From Anaeromyxobacter oryzisoli (GTDB lineage: Bacteria; Myxococcota; Myxococcia; Myxococcales; Anaeromyxobacteraceae): DNA of 64,000 bases. Below are positions 57,081 through 64,000 of the stretch, piece after piece; the stretch's first letter is position 1, and each line of letters begins with the position of its first letter. The DNA is taken from positions 36,576-100,575 of the forward strand of contig NZ_JALCZA010000011.1 of assembly GCF_022690765.1 (NCBI RefSeq), read 5' to 3'. The position numbers and the translations under genes were made by a program. The notes below the pieces were generated by a model. It was not told the DNA's origin. It saw only the letters and a program-made list of their open reading frames with translations, and did not search any database.

Positions 57081-59177
57081 TCAGCAGGGCATCTCCGCCC
57101 TCGGCCGCGCGTAGAACCAGATCGTCACCGCGATGCAGGTCGCGTAGTACGCGACGAACCCGAGCAGGGCGGGCACCGGCCCGCCGGCGACGGCGAGCGA
57201 GGTCCCGAACGCCTTCGGGACGAAGAAGGCGCCGTACGCCGCGAACGCCGAGGCGAACCCGATCGCCGCGGCGGACTCCTTCGCGGCGGCGCGCTGCGCG
57301 CGGTCCTGCCCGGCGGGGCTGCCGTCCGCGGCGCGGGCGTGCTGCGTCGCGAAGATCACCGGGATCATCCGGTAGGTCGAGCCGTTGCCGACGCCGGTCA
57401 GCAGGAACAGCAGGACGAAGCTCGCGAGGAACGGGCCGAACCGCCCGGGCGCGCCGCCGTACGGGAGGAACGCGATCGCGGCGAGGGTGAGGGCGATCAT
57501 CAGGGCGAAGCTCGCGAGGGTGACCCGCGCGCCGCCGAGCCGGTCGGCGAGCCAGCCGCCGGCGGGCCGGAAGAGCGCGCCGAGGAGCGGGCCGAGGAAC
57601 GCGTAGCGGATCGGGTCCACGCCGGGGAAGGCGCTCTTCACCAGGAGCGGCAGCGCCGCCGAGAAGCCGATGAACGAGCCGAAGGTCCCGAGGTAGAGCC
57701 ACGAGACGAGCCAGGTGTGCTTGCGCCGGAAGATCACCGCCTGGTCGCGGAAGGAGGCCTTCGCGCTCGCGACGTCGTCCATCCCGAGCCAGGCCGCCGC
57801 CGTCGACGCGAGGACGAGCGGCACCCAGACGAACCCCGCGTTCTGGAGCCACATCCGGTGCTCGACGCCGTCCCGGACGAAGAGCTGCGGGGCGCCGCCG
57901 AGGGCGCCGAGCACGCCGGCGGAGATCGCGAGCGGGACCACGACCTGCATGGCGGAGACGCCGAGGTTCCCGAGGCCCGCGTTGAGCCCGAGGGCGGTGC
58001 CCTTGAGCGCCTTCGGGAAGAAGAAGCTGATGTTCGCCATGCTCGAGGCGAAGTTCCCGCCGCCGAGCCCGGCGAGCAGCGCGAGCGCGAGCAGCACCGG
58101 GTAGGGCGTCCGCGGATCCTGCACCGCGACGCCGATCCCCACCGCGGGGACGAGCAGCGACGCGGTGGTGAGGGTGGTCCAGAGGCGGCCGCCCAGGACC
58201 GGCACCGCGAACGAGTAGAAGACGCGCAGCGTCGCGCCCGAGAGGCCGGGGAGCGCCGCGAGCCAGAAGAGCTGCCCCGTGGAGAGCCGGAAGCCGGCGT
58301 CCGGGAGGCGGACGACGACCACGCTCCAGACCATCCAGACCGCGAACGAGAGGAACAGCGCCGGGATGGAGATCCAGAGGTTCCGCGTGGCGATCGCCCT
58401 CCCGCGCCGCTGCCACGCGGCCGCGACCTCCGGGTTCCACTCGTGGAGCACCTGCGGCTCGAGGGCGCGCTCCCGCAGCACCGCCGCCACGGGGCGGGGC
58501 AGGTCCACGCCGGAGGCGGCCGTCCAGACCTGCGCCGCGCGCGGGCGGAACGGGAAGCGGAAGGGGAAGGTCACGACGTGGACGAGCCGCGAGTAGGGCA
58601 CCAGCGCGAGGAGCGCGAAGGCGAGGAGGGCGTGCAGCTTCACCGGCGTCGGGAGGAGCGTCGCGAAGGACGGGTCCGGCGCGAGCCCGACGAGCGAGCG
58701 GAGCCACGGGACGGCGGTGTGGAGGTACCAGACCGAGCCCCAGCGCAGCGTGAACGCGACGTACACCCCGAGGCCGACCTGCGCGAGGAGCAGCAGCAGG
58801 ACGACGACGTCCATCGCGCCGGTGGCGGCGCGGACGCGCGGGAAGACGAGGCGGCGGACGAGGAGCACGACCGCGCTCGCGAACGCCCACGCGCCGAGCG
58901 CGAGCCCGAGCACCTCGAGCGCCTGCAGGCGCACCGGGTCCCCCAGGAGCCGTCCCCACGCGCCGGGCGCGAGGGAGGCGAGGAGGTGCGCCGCGAGTAC
59001 GGAGAGGATGGCCACGTGCCAGGGCAGGGCACCCCAGTAGAGGACGCGCGACTCGAGGAGCATCGAGGAGCGGGCGGTCACCGGCGGCCCGAACCCGGCC
59101 AGGCGGAAGCCGAGCCCGGTGAGCGCGAGGACCACGGCGGTGTACGGCACCGCCCCGTACAGCACGGTGTCGGTCAT
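57081..59177 (-). CDS. narIK: Fused nitrate reductase gamma subunit NarI and nitrate/nitrite transporter NarK
   Basis: 698 residues. Residues ~1-225 are NarI: five helices with haem-ligand pairs His54/His64 and His182/His200, whose 10- and 18-residue spacings equal E. coli His56/66 and 187/205. After a short linker (HEWNPEVAAAWQRRGRAIATRNLW) residues ~265-698 are a complete 12-helix MFS NarK-type nitrate/nitrite transporter (SIPALFLSFAVWMVWSVV, LLAGLGGGNFASSMANISFFFPKALKGTALGLNAGLGNLGVSAMQ, GVGNGSTYRMIPVIF). No stop or start codon separates them. ATG 59177 overlaps the narJ stop. The fusion would tether the haem subunit to the nitrate entry/nitrite exit route. Confidence 0.92.
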   Translation of the reverse strand: MTDTVLYGAVPYTAVVLALTGLGFRLAGFGPPVTARSSMLLESRVLYWGALPWHVAILSVLAAHLLASLAPGAWGRLLGDPVRLQALEVLGLALGAWAFASAVVLLVRRLVFPRVRAATGAMDVVVLLLLLAQVGLGVYVAFTLRWGSVWYLHTAVPWLRSLVGLAPDPSFATLLPTPVKLHALLAFALLALVPYSRLVHVVTFPFRFPFRPRAAQVWTAASGVDLPRPVAAVLRERALEPQVLHEWNPEVAAAWQRRGRAIATRNLWISIPALFLSFAVWMVWSVVVVRLPDAGFRLSTGQLFWLAALPGLSGATLRVFYSFAVPVLGGRLWTTLTTASLLVPAVGIGVAVQDPRTPYPVLLALALLAGLGGGNFASSMANISFFFPKALKGTALGLNAGLGNLGVSAMQVVVPLAISAGVLGALGGAPQLFVRDGVEHRMWLQNAGFVWVPLVLASTAAAWLGMDDVASAKASFRDQAVIFRRKHTWLVSWLYLGTFGSFIGFSAALPLLVKSAFPGVDPIRYAFLGPLLGALFRPAGGWLADRLGGARVTLASFALMIALTLAAIAFLPYGGAPGRFGPFLASFVLLFLLTGVGNGSTYRMIPVIFATQHARAADGSPAGQDRAQRAAAKESAAAIGFASAFAAYGAFFVPKAFGTSLAVAGGPVPALLGFVAYYATCIAVTIWFYARPRAEMPC

Positions 59178-59707
59178 GGGGGCACCTCCCCGGTCCGGTC
59201 GGCCCCGAGGGCGTCGAGGAGCGCCTCGAGCGCGCCGCGGTACGGGTTCTCCGCCGGGAGCGCGGCGAGCATCCTGAGCGCGGCCGGCCGCAGCGCCTCG
59301 GCGGCCAGCTCCCGGGCGAGGTCCGACCCGCCCGCGTTCGCGAGGAACCCGAGCACCTCGGCCACGTGATCCGGCAGCTCCGGGCCGGCGGCGTGGCCGG
59401 CCTCCGCGTACGCGCCGGCGAGGTACGCGAGCAGCGCGTTGCGCCGCGGGCCCTCGCCGCAGAGGTGCAGGCCGAGGTACGGGCTCACCGCGGGGCGAAG
59501 ATCGAAGGTGGCGGTGTACAGCTCCTCCGCCGCGCCCTGCCCGAGGGCGGCGAGGGCGTCCGCGCAGCGGAGCGCCGGGCAGGCCACCGACGGCGGCAGC
59601 CCGGCGGTGGCCGCGCGGGCCCGATCGGCGAGGCCCGGCGACGGGTAGGTGAGGAGGTCCGCGAGCGCCCGGGCGGCCGCCGGCGAGATGGGAGCCGGCC
59701 CCGTCAC
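59174..59707 (-). CDS. narJ: Nitrate reductase molybdenum cofactor assembly chaperone NarJ
   Basis: 177 residues. Helical protein of the NarJ/NarW (TorD-like) family: DLLTYPSPGLADRARAATAGL at the start and ELYTATFDLRPAVSPYLGLHLCGEGPRRNALLAYLAGAYAEAGHAAGPELPDHVAEVLGFLA, where YxxTFD and the DHVAEVLGFLA block are family marks. It binds apo-NarG and allows cofactor insertion. GTG 59707 overlaps the narH stop; the end overlaps narIK. Slightly shorter than E. coli NarJ (236). Confidence 0.9.
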   Translation of the reverse strand: MTGPAPISPAAARALADLLTYPSPGLADRARAATAGLPPSVACPALRCADALAALGQGAAEELYTATFDLRPAVSPYLGLHLCGEGPRRNALLAYLAGAYAEAGHAAGPELPDHVAEVLGFLANAGGSDLARELAAEALRPAALRMLAALPAENPYRGALEALLDALGADRTGEVPP

Positions 59708-61170
59708 GAGCGGAGCCTCCGACGCATCCCGACGAGCCCCTGCAGCCCCGGGGCGGCCTCGCTCTCCACCTCGCGCCCGAGGGGCGGGTGGACGATCCGC
59801 TCGCGCAGCGTGGGGAACACCGTGAGCCGGTGGATCGCCTCCGCCGTCTCCTCCGTGATCTCCGCGTCGGAGAGGCGCCGCGCCGCGTCCGCCGCGGTCA
59901 CGTCGCCGACGGTCCGCGCCCGGCGGTGCGCCCGCACCGCGGTCAGGATCCCGAGGGCCTCCTCCACGACGCGCGCGTTTCCGGCGGCGAACATCGACGC
60001 GAGGTAGCCGACGGGGATGCGGAGGTCGGCCGCCGCGGGCAGGACGGCGCCGCTCACCGGGCGCGCGCCGTCGGCGCGGACCGCGCGCACCGGCGAGAGC
60101 GGCGGGACGTAGAAGACCATGGGCAGCGTGCGGAACTCCGGGTGGAGCGGGAGGGCGAGCTCCCACTGCCGCACGAAGCGGTCGATCGGCGATCGCCGGG
60201 CGGCGTCCAGGAGCCCGTCGGAGAGCCCGCCGCGCCGCGCCGCCGCGATCACCTCCGGATCGGCGGGATCGAGGAGCGCCTCGCGGAAGGCGTCCACGAG
60301 CCGGTCGTCCGGGGCGCGCGCCGCGCGGCCTGCCGCCTCCGGGTCGTACAGCAGCACGCCCTGGTAGCGGATCCGACCGGTGCAGGCCTGGAAGCAGGCC
60401 GGGGGCTCGCCGCTCTCGATGCGCGGGTAGCACCCGATGCACTTCTCCGACCTCCCCTCGACCCACGAGTGGAAGGTCTTCTTGTAGGGGCACGCGGAGA
60501 CGCACATCCTCCAGCCGCGGCACCGCTCCGGCGCGACGACCACCATGCCGTCCTCGCCGCGCTTGTAGATCGCGCCCGCCGGGCAGGCCGCGGCGCAGGC
60601 GGGGTTCAGGCAGTGGTTGCAGAGGCGGGGGAGGTGGAAGAACACGAGCTGGTCGAGCTCGAGGAGCGCGGCGCGCTCGGCGGGCTCCAGCGCGGCGAGG
60701 TTCGGGTCGGCCGCGGCGTACACGGCGGAGCCGCCGAGATCGTCGTCCCAGTTCGGCCCGGCGGCGGGATCCACCGGCCGGCCGGTGATCGCGGAGACCG
60801 GCCTCGCGGTGGGGAGGTCGTCGGCGGGCGCGCCGGAGAGCAGATCGCCGTACCGGTAGGTCCAGGGCTCGTACTGATCGTCCAGGGTGGGGAGCGTCGG
60901 GGGCTGGAAGAGCTGGTCCAGGACGTGGGCGCGGCTGCCGAGCCGGAGCCGCAGCTCGCCGCCGTGCGCGACCCATCCGCCCCGGTGCCGCTCCTGGTCC
61001 TCCCAGAGCGGCGGGTATCCGGTGCCGGGTCGCGTCTCGACGTTGTTCCACCACATGTGCTCCGAGCCGCGCCGGTCGGTCCACAGGTTCTTGCAGACGA
61101 CGCTGCACGTGTGGCACCCGACGCACTTGTCGAGGTGGAACACCGAGGCGAGCTGCGCGCGGACCTCCAT
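59704..61170 (-). CDS. narH: Respiratory nitrate reductase beta subunit NarH
   Basis: 488 residues. Cysteine motifs for four Fe-S clusters are CVGCHTCSVVCKN, CNHCLNPACAAACPAGAIY, CRGWRMCVSACPYKKTF (with the Trp that gives the [3Fe-4S] cluster) and CIGCYPRIESGEPPACFQACTGRIRY. WWNNVETRPGTGYP and YRYGDLL are also NarH-specific. It relays electrons from NarI to NarG. ATG 61170 lies 19 bases after the narG stop. Length is close to E. coli NarH (512). Confidence 0.94.
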   Translation of the reverse strand: MEVRAQLASVFHLDKCVGCHTCSVVCKNLWTDRRGSEHMWWNNVETRPGTGYPPLWEDQERHRGGWVAHGGELRLRLGSRAHVLDQLFQPPTLPTLDDQYEPWTYRYGDLLSGAPADDLPTARPVSAITGRPVDPAAGPNWDDDLGGSAVYAAADPNLAALEPAERAALLELDQLVFFHLPRLCNHCLNPACAAACPAGAIYKRGEDGMVVVAPERCRGWRMCVSACPYKKTFHSWVEGRSEKCIGCYPRIESGEPPACFQACTGRIRYQGVLLYDPEAAGRAARAPDDRLVDAFREALLDPADPEVIAAARRGGLSDGLLDAARRSPIDRFVRQWELALPLHPEFRTLPMVFYVPPLSPVRAVRADGARPVSGAVLPAAADLRIPVGYLASMFAAGNARVVEEALGILTAVRAHRRARTVGDVTAADAARRLSDAEITEETAEAIHRLTVFPTLRERIVHPPLGREVESEAAPGLQGLVGMRRRLRS

Positions 61171-61189
61171 GGCGTCCCCTCCTGGTCTC

Positions 61190-63799
61190 CTAGTACTCCG
61201 GCGCGCGGTCGAGCCGGCGCACCCGCACGGTGACGTCGCGGTTCGTGCCGGTCGGGCCCCAATAGTTGAAGCCCCAGGAGATCTGCCCGTACGCGCCGAG
61301 CATCAGGGTCGGCTTGAGCCGGATGCGCGTGAGCGAGTTGTGGATCCCGGCCCGGCGGCCGCCCCGCGCCGCCGTCCGCGGCGTCGCCACGGTCCGCTCC
61401 GGCGCGTGGTACTGGATCGCGAGGCCGGGCGGCACGCGCGCGCTCACCGCCGCCTTCGTGACCACCGCGCCGTGGTCGTTCACCACCTCGACCCAGTCGC
61501 CGTCCGCGATCCCGGCCCGCGCGGCGTCCGCGGGGGCGAGCCAGAGCGGGAACAGGCCGCGCGACAGGGTGAGCATCCGGACGGTGTCCCCGTACGTGGA
61601 GTGGATGCTCCACTTCGCGTGCGGGGTGACGTACTCGAGGTGCAGCGCGGGGCCGCCCTCCGCGGTGGCGCGCAGGTCCTGGAGCAGCGCCGGGTCGAGC
61701 TTCGGCTTCCAGGTGGGGAGCGCCTCGCCGGCGGCGAGGAACCCGGGGTGGTCGAGGTAGAGGTGGGCGCGGCCGGTGAGCGTGCGCCACGGCACCTTCC
61801 GCTCCACGTTGAGGGCGTAGGCGGCGTACGGGCGGCCGCCCTGGACGAGGCCGCTCCAGCACGGGCTCCCGAGCACCCGGCGCGGCTGCGCGGCGAGGTC
61901 GTCGAAGGTCATCCGCACGTCGCGGGTGGACGCGGCGAGGTCGGCGAGCGGGAGCCCGACCCGCTCCTCCGCGACCCGGAACGCCCGGAACGCCAGCTCG
62001 CCGTTGGTCTCCGGCGCGAGCCGGAGGATCGCCTCGGCCATGTCGCGCGCGGTCCCGACAGACGGGCGGACGCGGCCGTCCACGGGCTCGGCGGGGCGCT
62101 CGCGCGCCAGGGCGTCGTAGACGTCCGCGACGGGCCAGGTGAGGCCGTGGGCGCCCATGCCCTCGCGCGCGAGCGGGCCGAGGGCGCGGAAGCGCCGGGC
62201 GAGGTTCGCGTAGTCGCGGGTGACCACCGCGAGCCCGGGCATGGTCCGCCCCGGCACCGGCGCGCACTCGCCCCGGGTCCAGTCGCCGGCCTCCGGGTCG
62301 CCCATCTCGCCGGGGGTGTCGTGCTGGATCGCGGTCGCGACCACGTCCTCGACCGGCTCCGGGAGGTGGACGGCGGCCAGTGCGCTCACCTTCTCCGCGA
62401 GCGCGGCGAACGCGTCGAAGTCGCTCCGCGACTCCCAGCAGGGCGGCACCGCGGCCTGCATCGGGTGGATGAACGAGTGCAGGTCGGTGGTGGAGAGATC
62501 GTCCTTTTCGTACGAGGTGGCCGCGGGGAGGAGCACGTCCGAGAGCAGGCCGGTGGTGCTCATCCGGAGGTCGAGGTCCACCACCAGGTCGAGCTTCCCC
62601 TCCGGCGCGGCGCGGACGGCCACGTCCTGCGCGCCGCGCGCGGCCGCGACGTCCTCGGCGATCGAGAGAGAGGGCACGCCCAGGTAGTGCCGCAGGAAGT
62701 ACTCGTGCCCCTTCGCGCTCGAGGAGAGGGCGTTGCCGCGCCAGACCAGGAACACCCGCGGCCAGGCCTCGGGCGCGTCCGGGTCCTCCACCGCGAGCCG
62801 CAGCGTCCGCTCCCGCAGCGCGCGGACCACGTGCTCGACCACCTCCGGCGCGCTCGTCGCGCCCGCCGCGCGCGCCGCCCGGGCCACCTCGAGCGGGCTC
62901 CGGTCGAACTGCGGGAAGAACGGCAGCCACCCGCGCCGGACCGCCCGGATCTGGTGGTCCATCGCGTGCGCCGTGCCCGCCCGCGAGGCGGGGTCGATCC
63001 GCCCCTCGTCCTCGGCCCGCTCGTACCGCCACTGGTCGGAGTGCACGTAGTGGAACGAGGGCGCGTTCTGGAACCGCGGCGGCCGCGCCCAGTCGAGCGC
63101 GCCGGCGAGGGTCGCCCACGGCGCCACCGGGGCGAGCTTCTCCTGGCCGACGTAGTGGTTCAGGCCGGCGCCGTTCCGGCCGATGGCGCCCACCAGGGCG
63201 AGGTTCGTGAGGGCGGCGCGGTAGGCGAGGTCGGCGTGGTACCAGTGGTTGAGGCCGGCGCCGACGATCATCGAGCAGCGCCCGCCGGTCCGCTCCGCGG
63301 TCCCGGCCCACTCCCGGGCGAGCCGGATCGCGACCTCGCGGTGGACGCCGGTGTAGCGCTCCTGCCAGGCGGGGGTGAACGGCGCGTCGGCGTCGTCGTA
63401 GCTCGCCGGGTACTCACCCGGGAGCCCCCGGCCGACGCCGTGCTGCGCCATGAGCAGATCGAGCACCGTCGCGACGGCGACGCGCCCGCCCGAGGTCTCC
63501 ACCCAGCGCACCGGGACGCCCCGGCGCCAGGTCCTGTCGGCGGCGTAGTCCGGCACCTCCACCTGGACGACTGCGTCGTGCCGGTCCAGGAAGGACAGCG
63601 CCGGGTCGAGCGGGGCGCCGTCCTCGCCGTCCTTCAGCTCGAGGTTCCACTGGCCCTTCCGCGCCTGCCACCGGAAGCCCAGGCTGCCCTGCGGCATGCG
63701 GGGCGCGTCGGTGAGGCGGTCCCAGACGAGGAACTTGTAGCCCCCGTGCTCGGTGGCCGCGTAGCGGGGGAGGGCCCCGGCGCGGAGCAGGCGTCCCAT
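61190..63799 (-). CDS. narG: Respiratory nitrate reductase alpha subunit NarG, N-terminal part missing
   Basis: 869 residues, against about 1240 for full-length NarG. It begins at MGRLLRAGALPRY near what is residue ~350 of the E. coli protein; WNLELKDG, VPVRWVETSGGRV, ERYTGVHREVAIRLAREWA, SMIVGAGLNHWYHADLAYRA and the C-terminal YGQISWGFNYWGPTGTNRDV are NarG-like. The N-terminal [4Fe-4S] and Mo-ligand region is absent. Upstream the sequence turns into poly-G/poly-C (63800-63915), so the ATG at 63799 is probably not the true start; the 5' part is lost or misassembled. Reduces nitrate to nitrite; the first gene of narGHJ-IK as shown. Confidence 0.85.
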   Translation of the reverse strand: MGRLLRAGALPRYAATEHGGYKFLVWDRLTDAPRMPQGSLGFRWQARKGQWNLELKDGEDGAPLDPALSFLDRHDAVVQVEVPDYAADRTWRRGVPVRWVETSGGRVAVATVLDLLMAQHGVGRGLPGEYPASYDDADAPFTPAWQERYTGVHREVAIRLAREWAGTAERTGGRCSMIVGAGLNHWYHADLAYRAALTNLALVGAIGRNGAGLNHYVGQEKLAPVAPWATLAGALDWARPPRFQNAPSFHYVHSDQWRYERAEDEGRIDPASRAGTAHAMDHQIRAVRRGWLPFFPQFDRSPLEVARAARAAGATSAPEVVEHVVRALRERTLRLAVEDPDAPEAWPRVFLVWRGNALSSSAKGHEYFLRHYLGVPSLSIAEDVAAARGAQDVAVRAAPEGKLDLVVDLDLRMSTTGLLSDVLLPAATSYEKDDLSTTDLHSFIHPMQAAVPPCWESRSDFDAFAALAEKVSALAAVHLPEPVEDVVATAIQHDTPGEMGDPEAGDWTRGECAPVPGRTMPGLAVVTRDYANLARRFRALGPLAREGMGAHGLTWPVADVYDALARERPAEPVDGRVRPSVGTARDMAEAILRLAPETNGELAFRAFRVAEERVGLPLADLAASTRDVRMTFDDLAAQPRRVLGSPCWSGLVQGGRPYAAYALNVERKVPWRTLTGRAHLYLDHPGFLAAGEALPTWKPKLDPALLQDLRATAEGGPALHLEYVTPHAKWSIHSTYGDTVRMLTLSRGLFPLWLAPADAARAGIADGDWVEVVNDHGAVVTKAAVSARVPPGLAIQYHAPERTVATPRTAARGGRRAGIHNSLTRIRLKPTLMLGAYGQISWGFNYWGPTGTNRDVTVRVRRLDRAPEY

Positions 63800-63915
63800 C
63801 GGCGCGGGGGTACCCCCCCCCGCGCCCCAACCCCCCGCCGCACCCCCCGCGGCCCCCCGCCCCCCGGGGGGTGGGGGGCCCCCGGCGGCGGGGGGGGGGG
63901 GGGCCCCCCCCCCCC
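63800..63915. other. Low-complexity G/C-homopolymer segment replacing the narG 5' part
   Basis: Long C and G runs, including a 14-G run (63890-63903) directly followed by a 13-C run (63904-63916), a perfect palindrome. No coding pattern in any frame. The surrounding gene breaks here. Looks like a sequencing/assembly artefact at the junction between narG and a repeat copy, though a real hairpin cannot be excluded. Confidence 0.7.
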
Positions 63916-64000
63916 CGCGCGGGGACCTCGCGCGCCGTCGCGAAGCGAAGCGCGCGAGGTCACGGGCCCCGCGCGGCAGGGGTGGGGCCCCGACGGCTCC
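63916..64000. repeat. 85-bp dispersed repeat, copy 2, truncated by the window end
   Basis: Exact copy of 53187-53271 in the same orientation; it may extend beyond 64000. Direct copies therefore bracket the ABC-2 operon and the nar operon (10.6 kb between them). Junction with the poly-C run at 63904-63916 suggests that this copy was misjoined or recombined. Confidence 0.9.

Noticed and set aside
63634..63963. ORF reading through the poly-G/poly-C segment
   Set aside because: Made mostly of Pro/Gly homopolymers; the sequence there is suspect.
53187..64000. Region between the 85-bp repeats as a transposon or genomic island
   Set aside because: No transposase or integrase; target-site duplications not seen; one copy lies at a suspect assembly junction. 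Reported only as direct repeats.

Overview
High-GC DNA (about 70 % by eye) with long antisense shadow ORFs, many GTG/TTG starts and tightly overlapping genes. Gene content suggests a myxobacterium-like, facultatively anaerobic respirer close to Anaeromyxobacter: ResB/CcsA cytochrome c maturation, type-B succinate dehydrogenase, monomeric isocitrate dehydrogenase, the futalosine menaquinone enzyme MqnD, a selenocysteine formate dehydrogenase-N, NDH-2, a Dcu-type C4-dicarboxylate carrier and a Nar nitrate reductase operon. The genus is inferred from this content; no rRNA or tRNA gene was seen.

Layout. 1-5.6 kb: end of resB, ccsA, a decayed FKBP tail, then a translationally coupled set of a membrane-fused spermidine-synthase-like protein, a B12-type radical SAM protein and a small membrane protein. 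5.8-14 kb: TCA block sdhCAB, a DUF815 ATPase, icd, mdh. 14.4-19.2 kb: PKD lipoprotein, DUF554 protein, PAP2 phosphatase and a ZnuCB-like metal ABC pair. 19.2-28.1 kb: methyltransferase, a three-gene lipoprotein operon with an M48 protease, CBS protein, LysR regulator, nitroreductase, SRPBCC protein, mqnD and a WXXGYW-type exported protein. 28.2-33.8 kb (minus): fdnGHI-fdhE, with fdnG read through an in-frame UGA with a clear SECIS hairpin. 34-44 kb: VOC protein, response regulator, NDH-2, bicupin, a frameshifted HNH relic, YihY protein, a stand-alone LigD polymerase domain, a zinc alcohol dehydrogenase and an FmdB-type zinc ribbon.

44.3-49.1 kb is one regulatory unit: a sensor kinase with a periplasmic solute-binding domain, a sigma54-type response regulator, an intergenic region with three copies of a 23-bp operator-like motif and a good -24/-12 promoter, then a Dcu carrier. 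49.3-52.6 kb: YebC, then senA-senB, predicted selenoneine synthase and selenosugar synthase. Together with Sec-FdnG this indicates two uses of selenium in one organism. 52.6-53.3 kb is a tandemly duplicated, hairpin-rich repeat.

53.3-56.1 kb (minus): an operon pairing a branched-chain-amino-acid-type binding protein with an ABC-2 transporter. 57-63.8 kb (minus): nar operon narG-narH-narJ-narIK, in which NarI and the NarK transporter are fused in one 698-residue protein. narG lacks its 5' part: the sequence breaks into poly-G/poly-C and then an 85-bp exact copy of the repeat at 53.2 kb, so an assembly fault or a repeat-driven rearrangement is likely there. The respiratory genes fit together: formate (FdnGHI), NADH (NDH-2) and succinate feed menaquinone (MqnD), nitrate is reduced by Nar, and Dcu would serve C4-dicarboxylate exchange.
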